Origin: Dipteronia dyeriana
Lineage: Eukaryota; Streptophyta; Magnoliopsida; Sapindales; Sapindaceae
NCBI GenBank assembly: GCA_032871835.1
Contig: CM065297.1
Location: 86,759,052 to 86,823,051, forward strand
Length of the DNA: 64,000 nucleotides
Direction: 5' to 3'
This document shows positions 12,868-24,059 of this stretch, piece by piece. The notes beneath the pieces were generated by a model that saw only the letters and a list, made by a program, of their open reading frames with translations, searched no databases and was not told where the DNA came from. Both the position numbers and the translations under genes were made by a program. Each line of letters begins with the position of its first letter. The first letter of the stretch is position 1.

Positions 12868-14216
12868 TTAACTTGGTAAGTTGAACAAACACTCTATCTT
12901 TTTCAATTGCTCAAACTCTCCAAGATTGTATTTTTATTGCAATTATTAGTTGATTAAATGCTAGGACTCTCTTTATTGCATATATTCATGAGTCCCTTTG
13001 TATGATTATGTTTTTTTGTGATAACTTGTGATTAGGACATTATTGTCCTCTAGCTAAGTCTTTATGCCTAACTTGCATCTAGACAATGATAATTAGGATG
13101 CACTGATTGCATATTTATTGCACTTGTTCTATTTTATGACGACTTATGTTAGTTGAGCCTTGTTTGATGACTAGATTTTAGACTTATAGGTATTTATGAA
13201 TCCTTCATATAGACATATTGATATCTAGGATTGTTTGATTATCATCATAAATCCTTAGATAAGCATTTGGTGTTGCCTAACATTTAGAATATATCATATA
13301 TTCACTTAGGTTGCTTAAACTCTTCATTGAGTCAAGTCTTGTGACTAAGTGTGTTAGTTCACAAGCATTGAGTCAAGTCTTGTGACTAAGTGTGTTAGTT
13401 CACAAGCATTTGGTCGAGAATCACTATAAAAGGTCATTTATCTTTCTGTAGAAAATTTACTTTGATTGTTTGACTTGTTTCAATTAGCTTGGGTGATTTG
13501 TGACTAATATGGACTATTCTAAAAAAAATTGTAACTTATTGGATTAACAACTCATTCACCCGCTCCCCCCCTACACACCCTTAACTTGGTAAGCTGAACA
13601 AACACTCTATCTTTTTCAATTGCTCAAACTCTCCAAGATTGTATTTTTATTGCAATTATTAGTTGATTAAATGCTAGGACTTTCTTTATTGCATATATTC
13701 ACGAGTTCCTTCGTATGATTATGTTTTGTTTGTGAAAACTTGTGATTAGGACATTATTGTCCTCTATCTAAGTCTTTATGCCTAATTTGCATCTAGACAA
13801 TGATAATTAGGGTGCACTGATTGCATATTTATTGCACTTGTTCTATTTTATGACGACTTATGTTAGTTGAGCCTTGTTTGATGACTAGATTTTAGACTTA
13901 TAGGTATTTATGAATCCTTCATATAGACATATTGATATCTAGGATTGTTTGATTATCATCATAAATCTTTAGATAAGCATTTGGTGTTGTCTAACATTTA
14001 GAATATATCATATATTCACTTAGGTTGCTTAAACTCTTCATTGAGTCAAGTCTTGTGACTAAGTGTGTTAGTTCACAAGCATTTGGTCGAGAATCACTAT
14101 AAAAGGTCATTTATCTTTCTGTAGAAAACTTACTTTGATTGTTTGACTTGTTTCAATTAGCTTGGGTGATTTGTGACTAATATTGACTATTCTAAAAAAA
14201 TTTGTAACTTATTGGA
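12868..14216 (+). repeat. 713-bp tandem duplication inside S1
   Basis: The text starting TTAACTTGGTAAG at 12868 repeats from 13581, an offset of 713 bases, with only scattered substitutions through about 14216. The two copies share the block CATTTGGTCGAGAATCAC and the ending AACTTATTGGA. Copy 1 (12868-13580) contains a further 41-bp duplication at 13326-13366/13367-13407 (ATTGAGTCAAGTCTTGTGAC…) that copy 2 lacks, so the 41-bp event happened after the large one or was lost from copy 2. Copy 1 ends in a short C-run (CCCGCTCCCCCCC), copy 2 in a 24-base C run. Confidence 0.9.
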
Positions 14217-14240
14217 CCCCCCCCCCCCCCCCCCCCCCCC
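14217..14240. repeat. Poly(C) homopolymer, 24 bases, at an LTR end
   Basis: It lies exactly where A-family LTRs have the conserved CACCCCC just before the TAGGTTTATTAGACACAC terminus, so the run is an expansion of a short C tract already in the LTR. Confidence 0.93.
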
Positions 14241-14287
14241 ACTATCTTCTAGGTTGTTTAGACACACCTTAGTTTATTTTAACATGA

Positions 14288-14509
14288 CATTAGTATTCCT
14301 TGGTCTATCAACTAAAGTCCAAATCTCATTTCTTTTAAATTGTTTTATCTCTTCTGGCATGGCAAAAACCCAAAACTCATCACCCAAGGCCTCATCAATC
14401 TTTTTAGGCTATATTGAGAGGTGTAGAAAGTATAGCTAATTTGATTTGCTCTTTGAACCCTATTCCTAACGCCTACATCGACATCTCCAATGACATCATC
14501 TATGTTATG
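14288..14509 (-). pseudogene. Element 1 pol: integrase-RT linker and RT start
   Basis: From 14509 down the minus strand reads DDVIGDVDVGVRNRVQ and, after a frame change, LPEEIKQFKRNEIWTLVDR. This is the copia linker (the D-IIGD-GV-TR block) and the EE-QF-RNE-W-LV opening of the RT. At its right edge Element C inserted with duplication ttatg; the upstream text resumes at 40758 (…GLDIFHN). At its left edge S1 inserted and the frame resumes at 9233 with GTKWEF. It is thus the middle piece of a gene split into three. One frameshift between the two blocks shows decay independent of the insertions. Confidence 0.82.
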
Positions 14510-17005
14510 TGAAAAATATACAACACAGTTAATTTGCCTTATGCTAACCTAAAGAGGGAGTGAACGGGTTATTACACTTTTTTTCATTCCCTTGAACAAA
14601 CACAAGTTTGTCCCTCTAGATAGCTTGTATCACAATTTATTAATCAAATGCTAGTATATATAGTTCAATAAAGGATATGCCTATTCAAGAAAAATGAATG
14701 TAGACAACAATTTACATGTGATACAACTTCAATTTGTATATAGGATTGTTAAACACAAGGCCTTTTGCATATACAAAGCTTGATTGAGTATGAATATCAA
14801 TTACAAAGATATCAAACAAGATATTTATCAAAACATATAAAAACATCAAAGAGATAGGGAAAGAGAAAATTAACACATGATTTTTATGTGATAAAACCTC
14901 CGAAGAGGAAACATCCATAGGTTGATACCATAACCACCGGTAAAACAACTTCTAACAGTAAGATAAAAGTACAATCTCTCAAGTGACCAATCCACCTAAA
15001 GAGCCATCCTTCTATCCTAACCAATGAAAGAAGTTTCTCCTTACTTAACTATCCAGATCACCCCGATCCTAGTCAAGACTCCAAGATTAGCTATCTGGAT
15101 CATCCCAATCCTAGCCAAGACTTCCACGCTTAACTATGAATCACCCCGATCCTAGTTAAGTCTTCCTTGCTTAGTTGTCCGGATCACCCCGATCCTAGCA
15201 AAGACTTCCACGCCTTTTACAAGGACTTCTAAGTGATCATGAATGGAAAATGTAATCATGCACGCAAAATAGAATATGATGATCAACACATCTTATGGGA
15301 ACTAGACATATGCATGAAAGTTCACAAATCAAAAATCGTCTAGTTACTATACATGGATAAAAATTCTAGAAAATGTGAAACACCAAAACATATTTAATAT
15401 CTAAATTTATTCATGTCACTAAACCATGAATCAAACATAAATATTTAAGCACATAATCAAGATTTAGTATCAAACAAAAATCATACTAGAATCACAACAT
15501 ATGATCAATAAAAGTTTTAATAAGAAATATGGAACATGTATTCACAAAGTAATCAATACAAACCTATTAAGCTCTATATATACAATAAATTGTGCTAATC
15601 ATGAATAAAATCAATTAATGAGACCAAGCACAAGTAAAGAATATTTCTCATCAAAATCAATCAACCAAAGTCCAAATTAGTCCTAGATAGAAAGCTAGCA
15701 AAATACAAAACACAAACATGTGAAAACATAAGCTTTAACAAAAACCTAACTCAACATGCAAGGTTCTAATTAAGTTTAATCTAGCTTTAATAGAGTCTAA
15801 AACTCTAATCATACTTCACACAATATAAATACATGTATATAAAAAGAAAACCGAAGGTAATTGAACACATTTAAGAACAAAACTCAAGAAGAGATTCAAT
15901 ACCTTAAGAAAATCTGTATAGTCCCATTTTTTTAGTGTAGAGACACCTAAAAACATGATTAAATGACCTCAAATATTCATGAAGATGATAGAGAATTGAT
16001 AGATGAACAATCTCCAACTTGAATCACTTGAATTGGAGTTCAAATGAGAAAGTTATGTTGTTTGGAAGATAAGAAAATTTGAGAGAAACTTTTACACAAG
16101 TATTTTTCAAGTTTTTCTTCATTGAAAAGAATGAGAAGGAAAGGGTATATAAAAGAGGGAAAATAATAGACAATACCAAAGGGCCAATCAAGAGGTGCAA
16201 CCTCAGTAGCCCATGGAGGCGTGTGGCCTCCGTACGGGCAAAAGGCATCTCTTCATGCGGAGGCAACGCGCCTCCACTGGGAGAGATGCAATGACCCTCT
16301 TTTGGCCACTTTGTCTCCCTTAGCGCACCTTCGCATTTTTTTACTGTTCTCTGGCCCCGAACTCCTATTTTGAATCCATTTTCAAATTATGAACCGAGAC
16401 TCTCTCATGCACATGGATGTCAACAAAACTTTCACAATAAAATATGGAATTCAACTTAAAATACAATGATGAAAACCATGTACGTTAAAGACAAGGAAAG
16501 TTTTGTAACTTCCTAAACGGAACTTGAAAATTAATGAATGAGAAACCAAAATGACTAGAACTCATTGAGGAATAAAATAATAAAAAATTCAAGTCTAATA
16601 CCATGCAAATGCAAACAAATAGATACAAGAACACATAAGTGTACCATTACCTAGATATAGTCATAGAACATGCAATTTCTCAAAAATTATCAAATTAAAT
16701 CTAATTCATGAGCATACTTTAATAAGTGTGTGTGTATATGTAATACTATTTTGGCACAATGATGCATGGACACATATAGATACAATGTGTATGTGTGCAC
16801 CTAAGCCTTGTAAGAGGATTGAGGTCTTATTATACTTTCATTAAGCAATGCAGCTCGTTCCTCTTTGAAGACTTCAACTTTGCCTGATTTGTTGTCCAAT
16901 CTTCCTTGAAACTTGATAAACCTTAAATCCTAGACACCTAATCAATACAAATGAAATGTTTTTTTTATTAAGAATTATGCCAACACATGACTCAAAACCC
17001 TAAAA
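14510..17005 (-). mobile_element. 3' LTR of Element C
   Basis: About 2.5 kb. Minus strand: starts next to the purine-rich AAAGGAGGAGAT (17006-17017) and ends GTATATTTTTCA at 14510. It aligns with the Element C 5' LTR and with B1. The start has drifted (TGTTAG in the 5' LTR, TTTTAG here). It contains the 48-bp minisatellite and, at 16190-16330, a GC-richer patch shared with the other B LTRs. Confidence 0.82.
15040..15205. repeat. LTR minisatellite, 4 units of ~48 bp (Element C 3' LTR)
   Basis: Four units with the inverted pair GGATC/GATCC around ACCCC (one unit reads ATCATCCCAATCC). Same repeat as in B1 and the 5' LTR. Confidence 0.82.
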
Positions 17006-17109
17006 ATCTCCTCCTTTGGAAAATTCCATGTCAAAACACCTATACAAAAAGTAAGACATACAAAATGAAGATTGGTCACAATCACTCCCTCAAATTCCAT
17101 GTGTGTGTT
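17006..17109 (-). other. Element C 3' end, polypurine tract
   Basis: Minus-strand internal sequence just before the 3' LTR, with the polypurine tract AAAGGAGGAGAT at its end. It is separated from the rest of the internal region (from 23783) by the insertion of Element A+ at 17110. Confidence 0.65.
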
Positions 17110-18643
17110 TGTAAGTTCCTCATTTTTAATTGGCTTATTTTGTTGACAACCACAACTAGGGATTATACATGTAAGGGTAGTTTAGGCATTCTTTGTCCAT
17201 GACCAAGCACAAGGGCTCTTCAAAGGTATATCTCTTAGCACTTTGCATAACCTTCCTTGAAGAGATTTGGTGCACACACTCACTCTCATGCATGTTTTAA
17301 TCATCTTGCATCAGTGCTTAATTGCTCCATGTGTGCTTTATTTTTCATCTCTCTTACTTGCTTGGATTTCATGTCTTTTGGTCTCGCATTATCCCCTTGA
17401 TCCCTTTATCTTAGGGAAATGCGCAAGTGTATGCACGGATGCACTACCCGTGCACTGCGCTAGTTTTTAGCTTGTTTGCGCTTTTTGCATGGTGTGTGTG
17501 GGTCTGTGCGCAAGTCCATATTCATGTAATGTGTTAGTCTTCTAAGCGTTGTGTCTTCGCTCTTCTGTCACTGTGAATTATCATAGCAGTGCTACTTCAG
17601 TCGTTCTACATTGTGGTACCATTGTGAGAAGTGTTATGGGTATCATAACACACTATGTGCGGGCTGTCATACTGGTAATTGCGCGAGTACCCTACATGCG
17701 CACTACTTGTTTTCTGGACAGTTTTTGTCAAAACGATGTAGTATTGCATTGCCCTAATATATATGTTCTCTCTTCTTCTCAACTTCATTTTGTGAGCAAA
17801 AAAAATCAGATCTTTGATAGAGAAATTGATTCCTAGTGAGAGAGATCTCCAATAATACATTTTGACTCAACCAAACTTCAATCCATGAGCATCTAGCATA
17901 TTCTTGCGTCTTCCAAGCACGGATTCTTCATGTTTTTTCTTTGACTAGGTAAACTCTACATGCCCTAGAATTTCTTGTTTATCTCTTATAACAAGTTTGC
18001 CTAGGTTTAGCAAGTATTGTTGATCAAATGCAGGTATTTGAGTTTAATTGCATTTATAACATGCTTGGTTTGTTGATTTTTGGTTGAGATTTTTTGTTTT
18101 TTGATAGCTAGCATTTAGAACGATTTTTCCCTTCTAACTAAATCTACTTGCTATTGCATTTAGATTAGTGATATCTAGGATTTGTATTCATTACCATCAT
18201 TAATCCTAAGATAAGCTTAAATGTGTTGACCTAGCATTTTTTTCATATTAAATATTTCCATATATTCACATCGGTTGCATATTTTCTTCATAATTGTTAA
18301 GCTTTGTGACTAAGTGTTTAGTGTACAAGCTTTTTGGTCCAAGATCACTATTATCGGCCAGTTGGGTAGAGTGAAAGGGTTAGTAATTGGATGGTGTGAT
18401 AGGAGGTCAACCTAGGATGTAAACTTTCATTTAAGTAGTGGATTTTGTGGACCGTGTGTGGTTAAATGGATTAGCCCGTGAGTTTTGCCCAGTTAGAGGG
18501 ATGCTAAATTGTGTTTAAGTGAATGCTTGATAATATGGGGTAGTTTCATTAATATTGATTAATTGAAAATTTGGTAATTGATTTGATTGAAACCTATTCA
18601 CCCCCACTAGGTTTATTAGACACACTTTTTATGGGAATTTTCA
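17110..18643 (+). mobile_element. 5' LTR of Element A+
   Basis: 1,534 bases, TG…CA. The end CACCCCCACTAGGTTTATTA then GGGAATTTTCA is followed after two bases by the primer-binding site. It pairs with 22214-23782, differing by scattered substitutions and small indels (roughly a tenth of positions in the parts compared). The U3/R/U5 boundaries cannot be set. Open frames inside, such as 17549-17836, are not conserved in the partner LTR. Confidence 0.87.
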
Positions 18644-18645
18644 AT

Positions 18646-18660
18646 TGGTATCAGAGTCGG
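18646..18660 (+). other. Primer-binding site of Element A+
   Basis: TGGTATCAGAGTCGG two bases after the 5' LTR. It matches the 3' end of plant initiator methionine tRNA (canonical TGGTATCAGAGC) and sets strand and LTR boundary. Confidence 0.9.
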
Positions 18661-18781
18661 TGCCTAGACATACTTAGGTGATCCGTGCTTTGTGTGTGTC
18701 TTGCATTTTGCATTTTTCTTGTTTGTATTTTGCATTTTGTTTGTGGCATCACTTGCATTTCATTCATTACCCTCATACACT

Positions 18782-20185
18782 ATGAGTGAGTTTAGAGTGA
18801 GTAAAGAGGGAGCGTCAAGTGTGAGACCACCACTACTCAAAGGGGACAATTACTCCTCATGGAAGGGGAAGATGGAATCATTCCTATCGGTGATAGAAGA
18901 TAGGGTCTGAAAGGTGATTGAAGATGGATAAACACCACCAACCATGACAGCCGAAGATGAAAGCAGTGTGCCCAAGCCCAAGTCTCAATGGAGTTCCTAA
19001 GAGTTTGAAGCCTCAAAGTGGAACAACAGAGCAATGCCTGCCTTATTTTGTGCAAGGGATGAGAGTCAATACAAAATCATCCAAATCACTAAAAATGCAT
19101 AAGAAGCTTGGAAGATCTTAGAGACAGCTTATGAGGGAATCGAAGTGGTTAAGGATTCTAAGCTCCAAATCCTCCAAGCATAATTTGAGACAATTAGGAT
19201 GGAGGAAGATGAATGTTTCAATGACTTCCAAGTGAAGTTGATGAACATCGTGAATCAAAGCCATCAACTAGGTGTCCAATACTAAGATCGAAGGATCAAA
19301 CAAAAGACCATAAGGTCACTCCCAACAAGATTTGAATCCAAAGTGACGGCTCTTGAAGAAAATAAGGACTACAAGAAGATGAAACCAAGTGAAGTGATTA
19401 GAAGGCTACTAGCCTATGAATCTAGATGGGCTCCTACATCTACTCTATCGAATAAGCAAAAAGGCATAGCATTAAAGACTTCCAAGATTGAGAAGGAGGA
19501 TGAAGACATGGCTCTAATGGTGAAGAGATTCAAGAGGTTTATGAAGCTTCATAAGAATGAATTGAAGAAGAAGACCTACTTCAAGGAGAATGAGCCAAGT
19601 CAAGAGAAGCCTATAAGAAAAGGCATTCAATGCTTTGAATGTGGAGGATTCGGACATATCTCGAAGGAGTGTAGTAACTTGAAAGTCAAGAGAAAAGGAA
19701 AGGCTAGTGCTACCTCCTCAAGTGATAGTGAAAGTGTAGAAGATTCTTCGAGTGATGAAGAACTTACAATTAACTACATGGCCTTTGGAGCCGCCTATGT
19801 GGAAGTTGTAGAAATGGGCAAAAGTTCCTATTGTGACCTTGAAGAAAGAAGAGATGAAGAGGCAGCTAGAAGTGTGATGGATGAAGATACTAAAATGAAA
19901 GTTGACTTGGTTGATGAGAGGCAAAAGGAAGAAAATGCCTCATTCTCAAGTGTAGAAAATGACTCTAGTGATGAGAGATTTTCATCTCACTCTGAAAGAA
20001 ATGGTGAAGATATGGACCTTGAAGGCTTCATCAAGTACTTTGAAGACTCTAGATTGAAGAAGAAAAGGGAGAGTCAAAAATTGAAGGAGGAGAATCTCAA
20101 GCTTTCAACTAAGGTGACTCACTTAAATGAAAAGGTGAGGAGAGTCAAGGAAAGTGAAGACTTGTTAAAGAAGGAAAACCTTTAA
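18782..20185 (+). pseudogene. gag of Element A+ (six in-frame stops, no frameshift)
   Basis: Starts with ATG at 18782 (MSEFRVSKEGASSVRPPLLK), the usual copia gag opening, then GDNYSSWKGKMESFL. One frame runs to 20185. It is interrupted by TGA at 18908 and five TAA codons before 19290, then is open for 280 residues. That part has the helical gag segment (YKKMKPSEVIRRLLAYESR), a CCHC zinc knuckle CFECGGFGHISKEC (19631-19672), and an acidic, serine-rich, coiled-coil tail. Gag forms the particle and binds RNA. Keeping frame while collecting six stops suggests point mutation only. The equivalent gag in Element 1 (44182-42200) is similarly broken. Confidence 0.88.
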
Positions 20186-20990
20186 CTAATGGTCAATTTA
20201 GATGAATTCATGAATACAACATGGTTGATGTGTCCAAATATGATAAGGTGATTGAAGATTGCCACCAAAGAATGAAGGCAATGAAGTATGAACTTGCCAA
20301 CAAAGATAATTCCTTGAAGATTGTCAAGGATAAAGAGATGAGGTACCTTGAAGATTTGAAGAAGACTAAGATCAAGCAACCTTAAGCTCAAGGCAAAAGC
20401 AAGGTTTCACCTCTTTAACATCCATAGAGTCATCCAAGAGTGGCCAAATGAAGATGCCAACAAAGGATGAAGCTCAACATCAACGTCCAAGAGCTTCACA
20501 TCCAAGTCTTGCTCAATCAAGATTTTATCAACCAAGAAGGAAAGACATGCATACTCAGCCAAGGAGGCAACCCAACCCGGTTCAACAACAAAGGAGAGAA
20601 TCGGATCAACACCAAAGGTGACATCAAATGCATGGCAAGTTTCCAATGACCTCACAAGGATATGGTATGACTCCTCACTTTATACCCTCTTAACATTTTT
20701 ATGGTGTTAATGGGCACATTAGGCTAAATTGCCATAAATATATTAAAAAATGTAGGGTTGTGAACATGATGGAAAGAAACAAACTTAAAAGAGTCAATAT
20801 GCATGTGCCTAGGAAATCTAAAGTTAATAATCCTATGAATTCTAGTAATATGAAGATTATGACCACTAAGACTGGAAATGTGTCACCTAAGTGGACTAGA
20901 AAAAATGAACCCGTATGCTAGTGTGTCAACATGTCACCCATAGACTCAACTAAGTCTAATGGACTTGGTAGGTCTATAGGGCCTCATGCC
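20186..20990 (+). pseudogene. gag 3' part and pol deletion junction of Element A+
   Basis: After the 20185 stop, gag-like text continues out of frame. At about 20690-20830 it includes a relic of the second knuckle region (HIRLNCHKY, then NMHVPRKSKVNNP), which matches Element 1 at 42430-42236 (HIWPNCFKY, NMHVPRKSRANEP). By about 20960-20997 the frame reads LGRSIGPHASD then a stop, resembling the RNase H end of Element 1 (LSRSIEIFHMP). The whole of protease, integrase and RT is missing between them. The exact breakpoint, near 20920-20960, is not sharp by eye. Confidence 0.72.
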
Positions 20991-22213
20991 TCCGATTGAC
21001 TTGGTAGGTATTGATATAGGGACTCAAGTAAAGAATGCAACCTTGTATTGTTAAAATAAGCTGAAAATTGATCAACTTTATGCTCTTTAATTAATCGCTT
21101 GAGAATCATGGTTATACTTATATATTTATATGGCTTTTTATTCAATAAGTGTGCTTTTACCTTACTTGCAATCCATTTTTCATTTATGTTCAAACATACA
21201 GTTTTGGACTAGGAAAATTGATTGGGTATTACATTTGATTGACCCACAATTTATCTCCATGTTATGAGAACTTGATGTTTACATGCTTAAATATTATGCA
21301 TGGTTTATGTGTATGAAAGCTTCTGAAAAGGCTAAACTCAATAAGGACCTTGTGTCCATTTTATAAATAAGGATGTCTTATCCAAATTTAGTATTGTCTC
21401 TATTTTTAATGGTTGAGTAGGACAATAACCAATAAGGATTTCATATCCATTCAATTAATAAGGATTCTATATCCATGTCTTGGTTGGTCAATAAGGATTG
21501 AAAAGTTTCTTATGTGTGTGTTGAAAGTTTTAAATGCTATATCTTGTTCATTTTTGACAAAAGGGTACAAATTGGTTTGACTTCTTTTGGAAACTCTTTT
21601 GATATTTGATTTGCCAAATACCATGTTTTAAAGTTAATGTTTCATGTCTTCCATCCAAGGCAATAATCTCACACATTTTCCTAAAAATCAAATCTCCTTG
21701 CTCTTCTCTCTCACTTAATTAAGTTGTATAAAGTTAATGTATATTATTATGCACTTATCTTTGATGCTAATAACTCGCTTTGCTAAAGTGGACCCTTTGA
21801 GGATTACCCATTTGTCTATCTTGTGACAAAAAAAGGGAGTAGTGTGGATTTATGGGGAGTTTAGGGAGAGTTGAGGGTTGAATATGAGGGATTGACTTGT
21901 TGAAGATGAGTAACCCATTTAAGGGGAGCATTTGCATTTGCATTTGCATTGTTGTTTGCTTTCTTTTATGCAAATTGCCTTTAATTTCATCTCTTATTAT
22001 CTCTTGATCACCTCACATACAATTGTCTTGGAAAGTGTAGTTATCTTGTTTTGCAGGGATGTTGATTCAACAAGAGATGGAAGACTTGAAGATCTAATTT
22101 TAAGATATCTCACTATAATGTAGAAAAACTATATGTTAACCTCTTGTTGTTTTTATTTTGTGAGGATGATTTGTGAGTGGTGGTTTTATCACGAAATAAC
22201 CAAACGGAGAGAT
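20991..22213 (+). other. 3' non-coding region of Element A+
   Basis: No supported gene. Homologous to 7830-6571 of Element 1. It has three TTTGCA words in a row at 21929-21946 and ends with GTTTTATCACGAAATAACC and the purine-rich AAACGGAGAGAT, the likely polypurine tract, immediately before the 3' LTR. Confidence 0.65.
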
Positions 22214-23782
22214 TGTAAGTTCCTCCTTTTTAATTGGCTTATTTTGTTGACAACAACTGGGGATTATACATGTATGGGTAGTTTAGGCCGTTTTTGTCCG
22301 TGACCAATCTCAAAGGCTCTTCAAAGGTATATCTCATAGAACTTTGCTTAACCTTCCTTGAAGAGATTTAGTGCACGCACTCACTCTCATGCATGTTTTA
22401 ATCAACTTGCATTAGTGCGTAATTGCTGTCATGTGTGCTTTATTTTTCATATCTCTTGTTTGCTTGGATTGCATGTCTTTTGGTCTTGCCTTGTCCCCTT
22501 AATCCCTTTGTTTCAAGGAAATGTGTAGATGTATGCACGGGAACACTACCCGCGCACTATGCTAGTTTTTGGCTTGTATACGCTTTGCGCATGGTGTGTG
22601 CGGGTTTAAGCGAGGGTCCATACTCACGCACTGAGCTGGTCTCCTGAACACTGTGTCTCCGCTCTTCTGGCCCTGTGAATTATCATAGCGGTGCTACTCC
22701 AATCGCTCTACGTTGTGGCACCGCTGTGAGAAGCGTTGTGAATATCATAACACACTACGCATGGGTTGTTGCGCTAGTAAGTGTGTGAGTACCCTACCCG
22801 CGCACTACTTGTTTTCTGGATAGTTTTTGTCAAAACGACGTAGCATTGCATTGCCCTATTATATATGTTTTCTCTTATTCTTAACTTCAGTTTCTGAGAA
22901 AAAAAAAAATCAGATCTTTGAGAGAGAAATTGAGTCCTAGTGAAAGAGAGCTCTAAGAATACATTTTGACTCAAAAAAACTTCAATCCATGAGCATCTAG
23001 CATCTTCTTGCATCTTCCAAACATGGATTCTTCTTGTTTTTTCTTTGACTAGATAAACTCTGCATGCCCTTGAATTTCTTGTTTATTTCTTATGACATGT
23101 TTGCCTAGGTTTAGCAAGTATTGTTGATTAAATGCGTGTCTTTGAGTTCAATAGCATTTATAACATACTTGGGTTGTTGATTGTTGGTTGAGATTTTTTG
23201 TTTTGTGATAGATAGCATTTAGGACGATTTTACCCATCTAGCTAAATCTACTTGCTATTGCATTTAGAGTATTGATATCTAGGATTTGCATTCATTGCCA
23301 TCATTAATCCTTAGATAAGGATTAATGTATTGAACTAGCATTTTTTTCATATTGAATATTTTCGTATGTTCACATAGGTTGCATATTCTCTTCATAGTTA
23401 TTAAGCTTTGTGACTAAGTGTTTAGTACAGAAGCTTATTGGTCCAAGATCACTATTATAGGCCTGTTGGTAGAGTGAAAGGGTTAGTAACTGGATGGTGT
23501 GATAGGAGGTCAGCCTAGGATGTAAACTTTCATTCAAGTAGTAGATTTTGTGGATCGTGTGTGGCTAAGTGGATTAACCCGTGAGTTTTGCCAGTTGGAG
23601 GGTTTCTCACGTAAATCAAATTCTTGTGATTTTATTGTTTTATGCTCAATTGTGTTTAAGTGAATACTTAAAAATATAGGGTAGTTTCATTAATATTGAT
23701 TAATCGAAAAATTGGTAATTCATCCGATTAAAACCTATTCACCCCCTAGGTTTATTAGACACACTTTTTAAGGGAATTTTCA
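22214..23782 (+). mobile_element. 3' LTR of Element A+
   Basis: 1,569 bases, TGTAAGTTCC…GGGAATTTTCA, partner of 17110-18643. It has an extra ~45 bases at about 23600-23645 (…TTTCTCACGTAAATC…) relative to the 5' LTR. To its right Element C internal sequence resumes. Confidence 0.87.
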
Positions 23783-24059
23783 AGTTTGTACATCTTAGAC
23801 TAATCTTCAACAAGTCTTAAACTTCTTCATATGATCTTCTCTTGATAGCACCTAGAATCAACTTTGAAGAACAATATATACAAGAGAAAATATATGGCAA
23901 AATGTACTTGATTAAGATAAAACAATAAAGTCCAAGAGGATATATGTATACTCCCCCAAAATACAAGTATATCTAATCACGTTTAGATACAAAAACAAAA
24001 AGCCCCTTTTTGACATGAAATGAAACCAAAACGTAACAAAATAAAGTGATACCTCAAGA
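23783..24059 (-). other. Element C internal non-coding region
   Basis: About 280 bases between the A+ insertion and the last ORF of Element C. No motif recognised. Confidence 0.5.

Larger units (their letters stand above)
9234..14282 (+). mobile_element. Solo LTR S1 (A family) inserted in Element 1 RT
   Basis: Positions 9234-9404 and 12167-14282 together form one plus-strand LTR of the same family as Element A+. The start aligns with the A+ LTR over CTTATTTCAT and TGGGTAGCTTAAG; the end keeps the GACACACCTT block. Both termini have mutated (TG to TT, CA to AA). It is flanked by tatga (9229-9233) and catga (14283-14287), a target duplication with one mismatch. Removing LTR plus one duplicate restores the pol frame across the RT start (…TNV then GTKW…). 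No internal sequence remains, so it arose by LTR-LTR recombination or as a lone copy. It is longer than its relatives because of a 713-bp tandem duplication and the B1 insertion. Confidence 0.82.
17110..23782 (+). mobile_element. Element A+: pol-deleted Ty1-copia element (A family)
   Basis: It has two LTRs (17110-18643 and 22214-23782), a primer-binding site, a gag relic and a 3' non-coding region, all in plus orientation and nested in Element C. LTRs are 1.53 and 1.57 kb, start TGTAAGTTCC and end ATTTTCA. The internal region is only 3.57 kb: gag runs into the second zinc-knuckle region and then directly into sequence that in Element 1 is the last codons of RNase H. Protease, integrase and RT are therefore missing through one large internal deletion. 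Flanks gtgtt and agttt are not a convincing duplication. By family it is non-autonomous. Confidence 0.85.

Noticed and set aside
14173..14439. Plus-strand frame with polyproline
   Set aside because: Translation of the C24 run; it spans the S1 LTR end and antisense pol.
10108..15205. 48-bp units considered as a CRISPR array
   Set aside because: Repeats are adjacent, without unique spacers, and sit in plant LTRs.
17549..17860. Opposed frames of 84-95 codons in the A+ 5' LTR
   Set aside because: The 3' LTR copy does not keep them; no known motif.
17105..23787. Target duplication for Element A+ (gtgtt / agttt)
   Set aside because: Only two of five positions match; not counted as a duplication.
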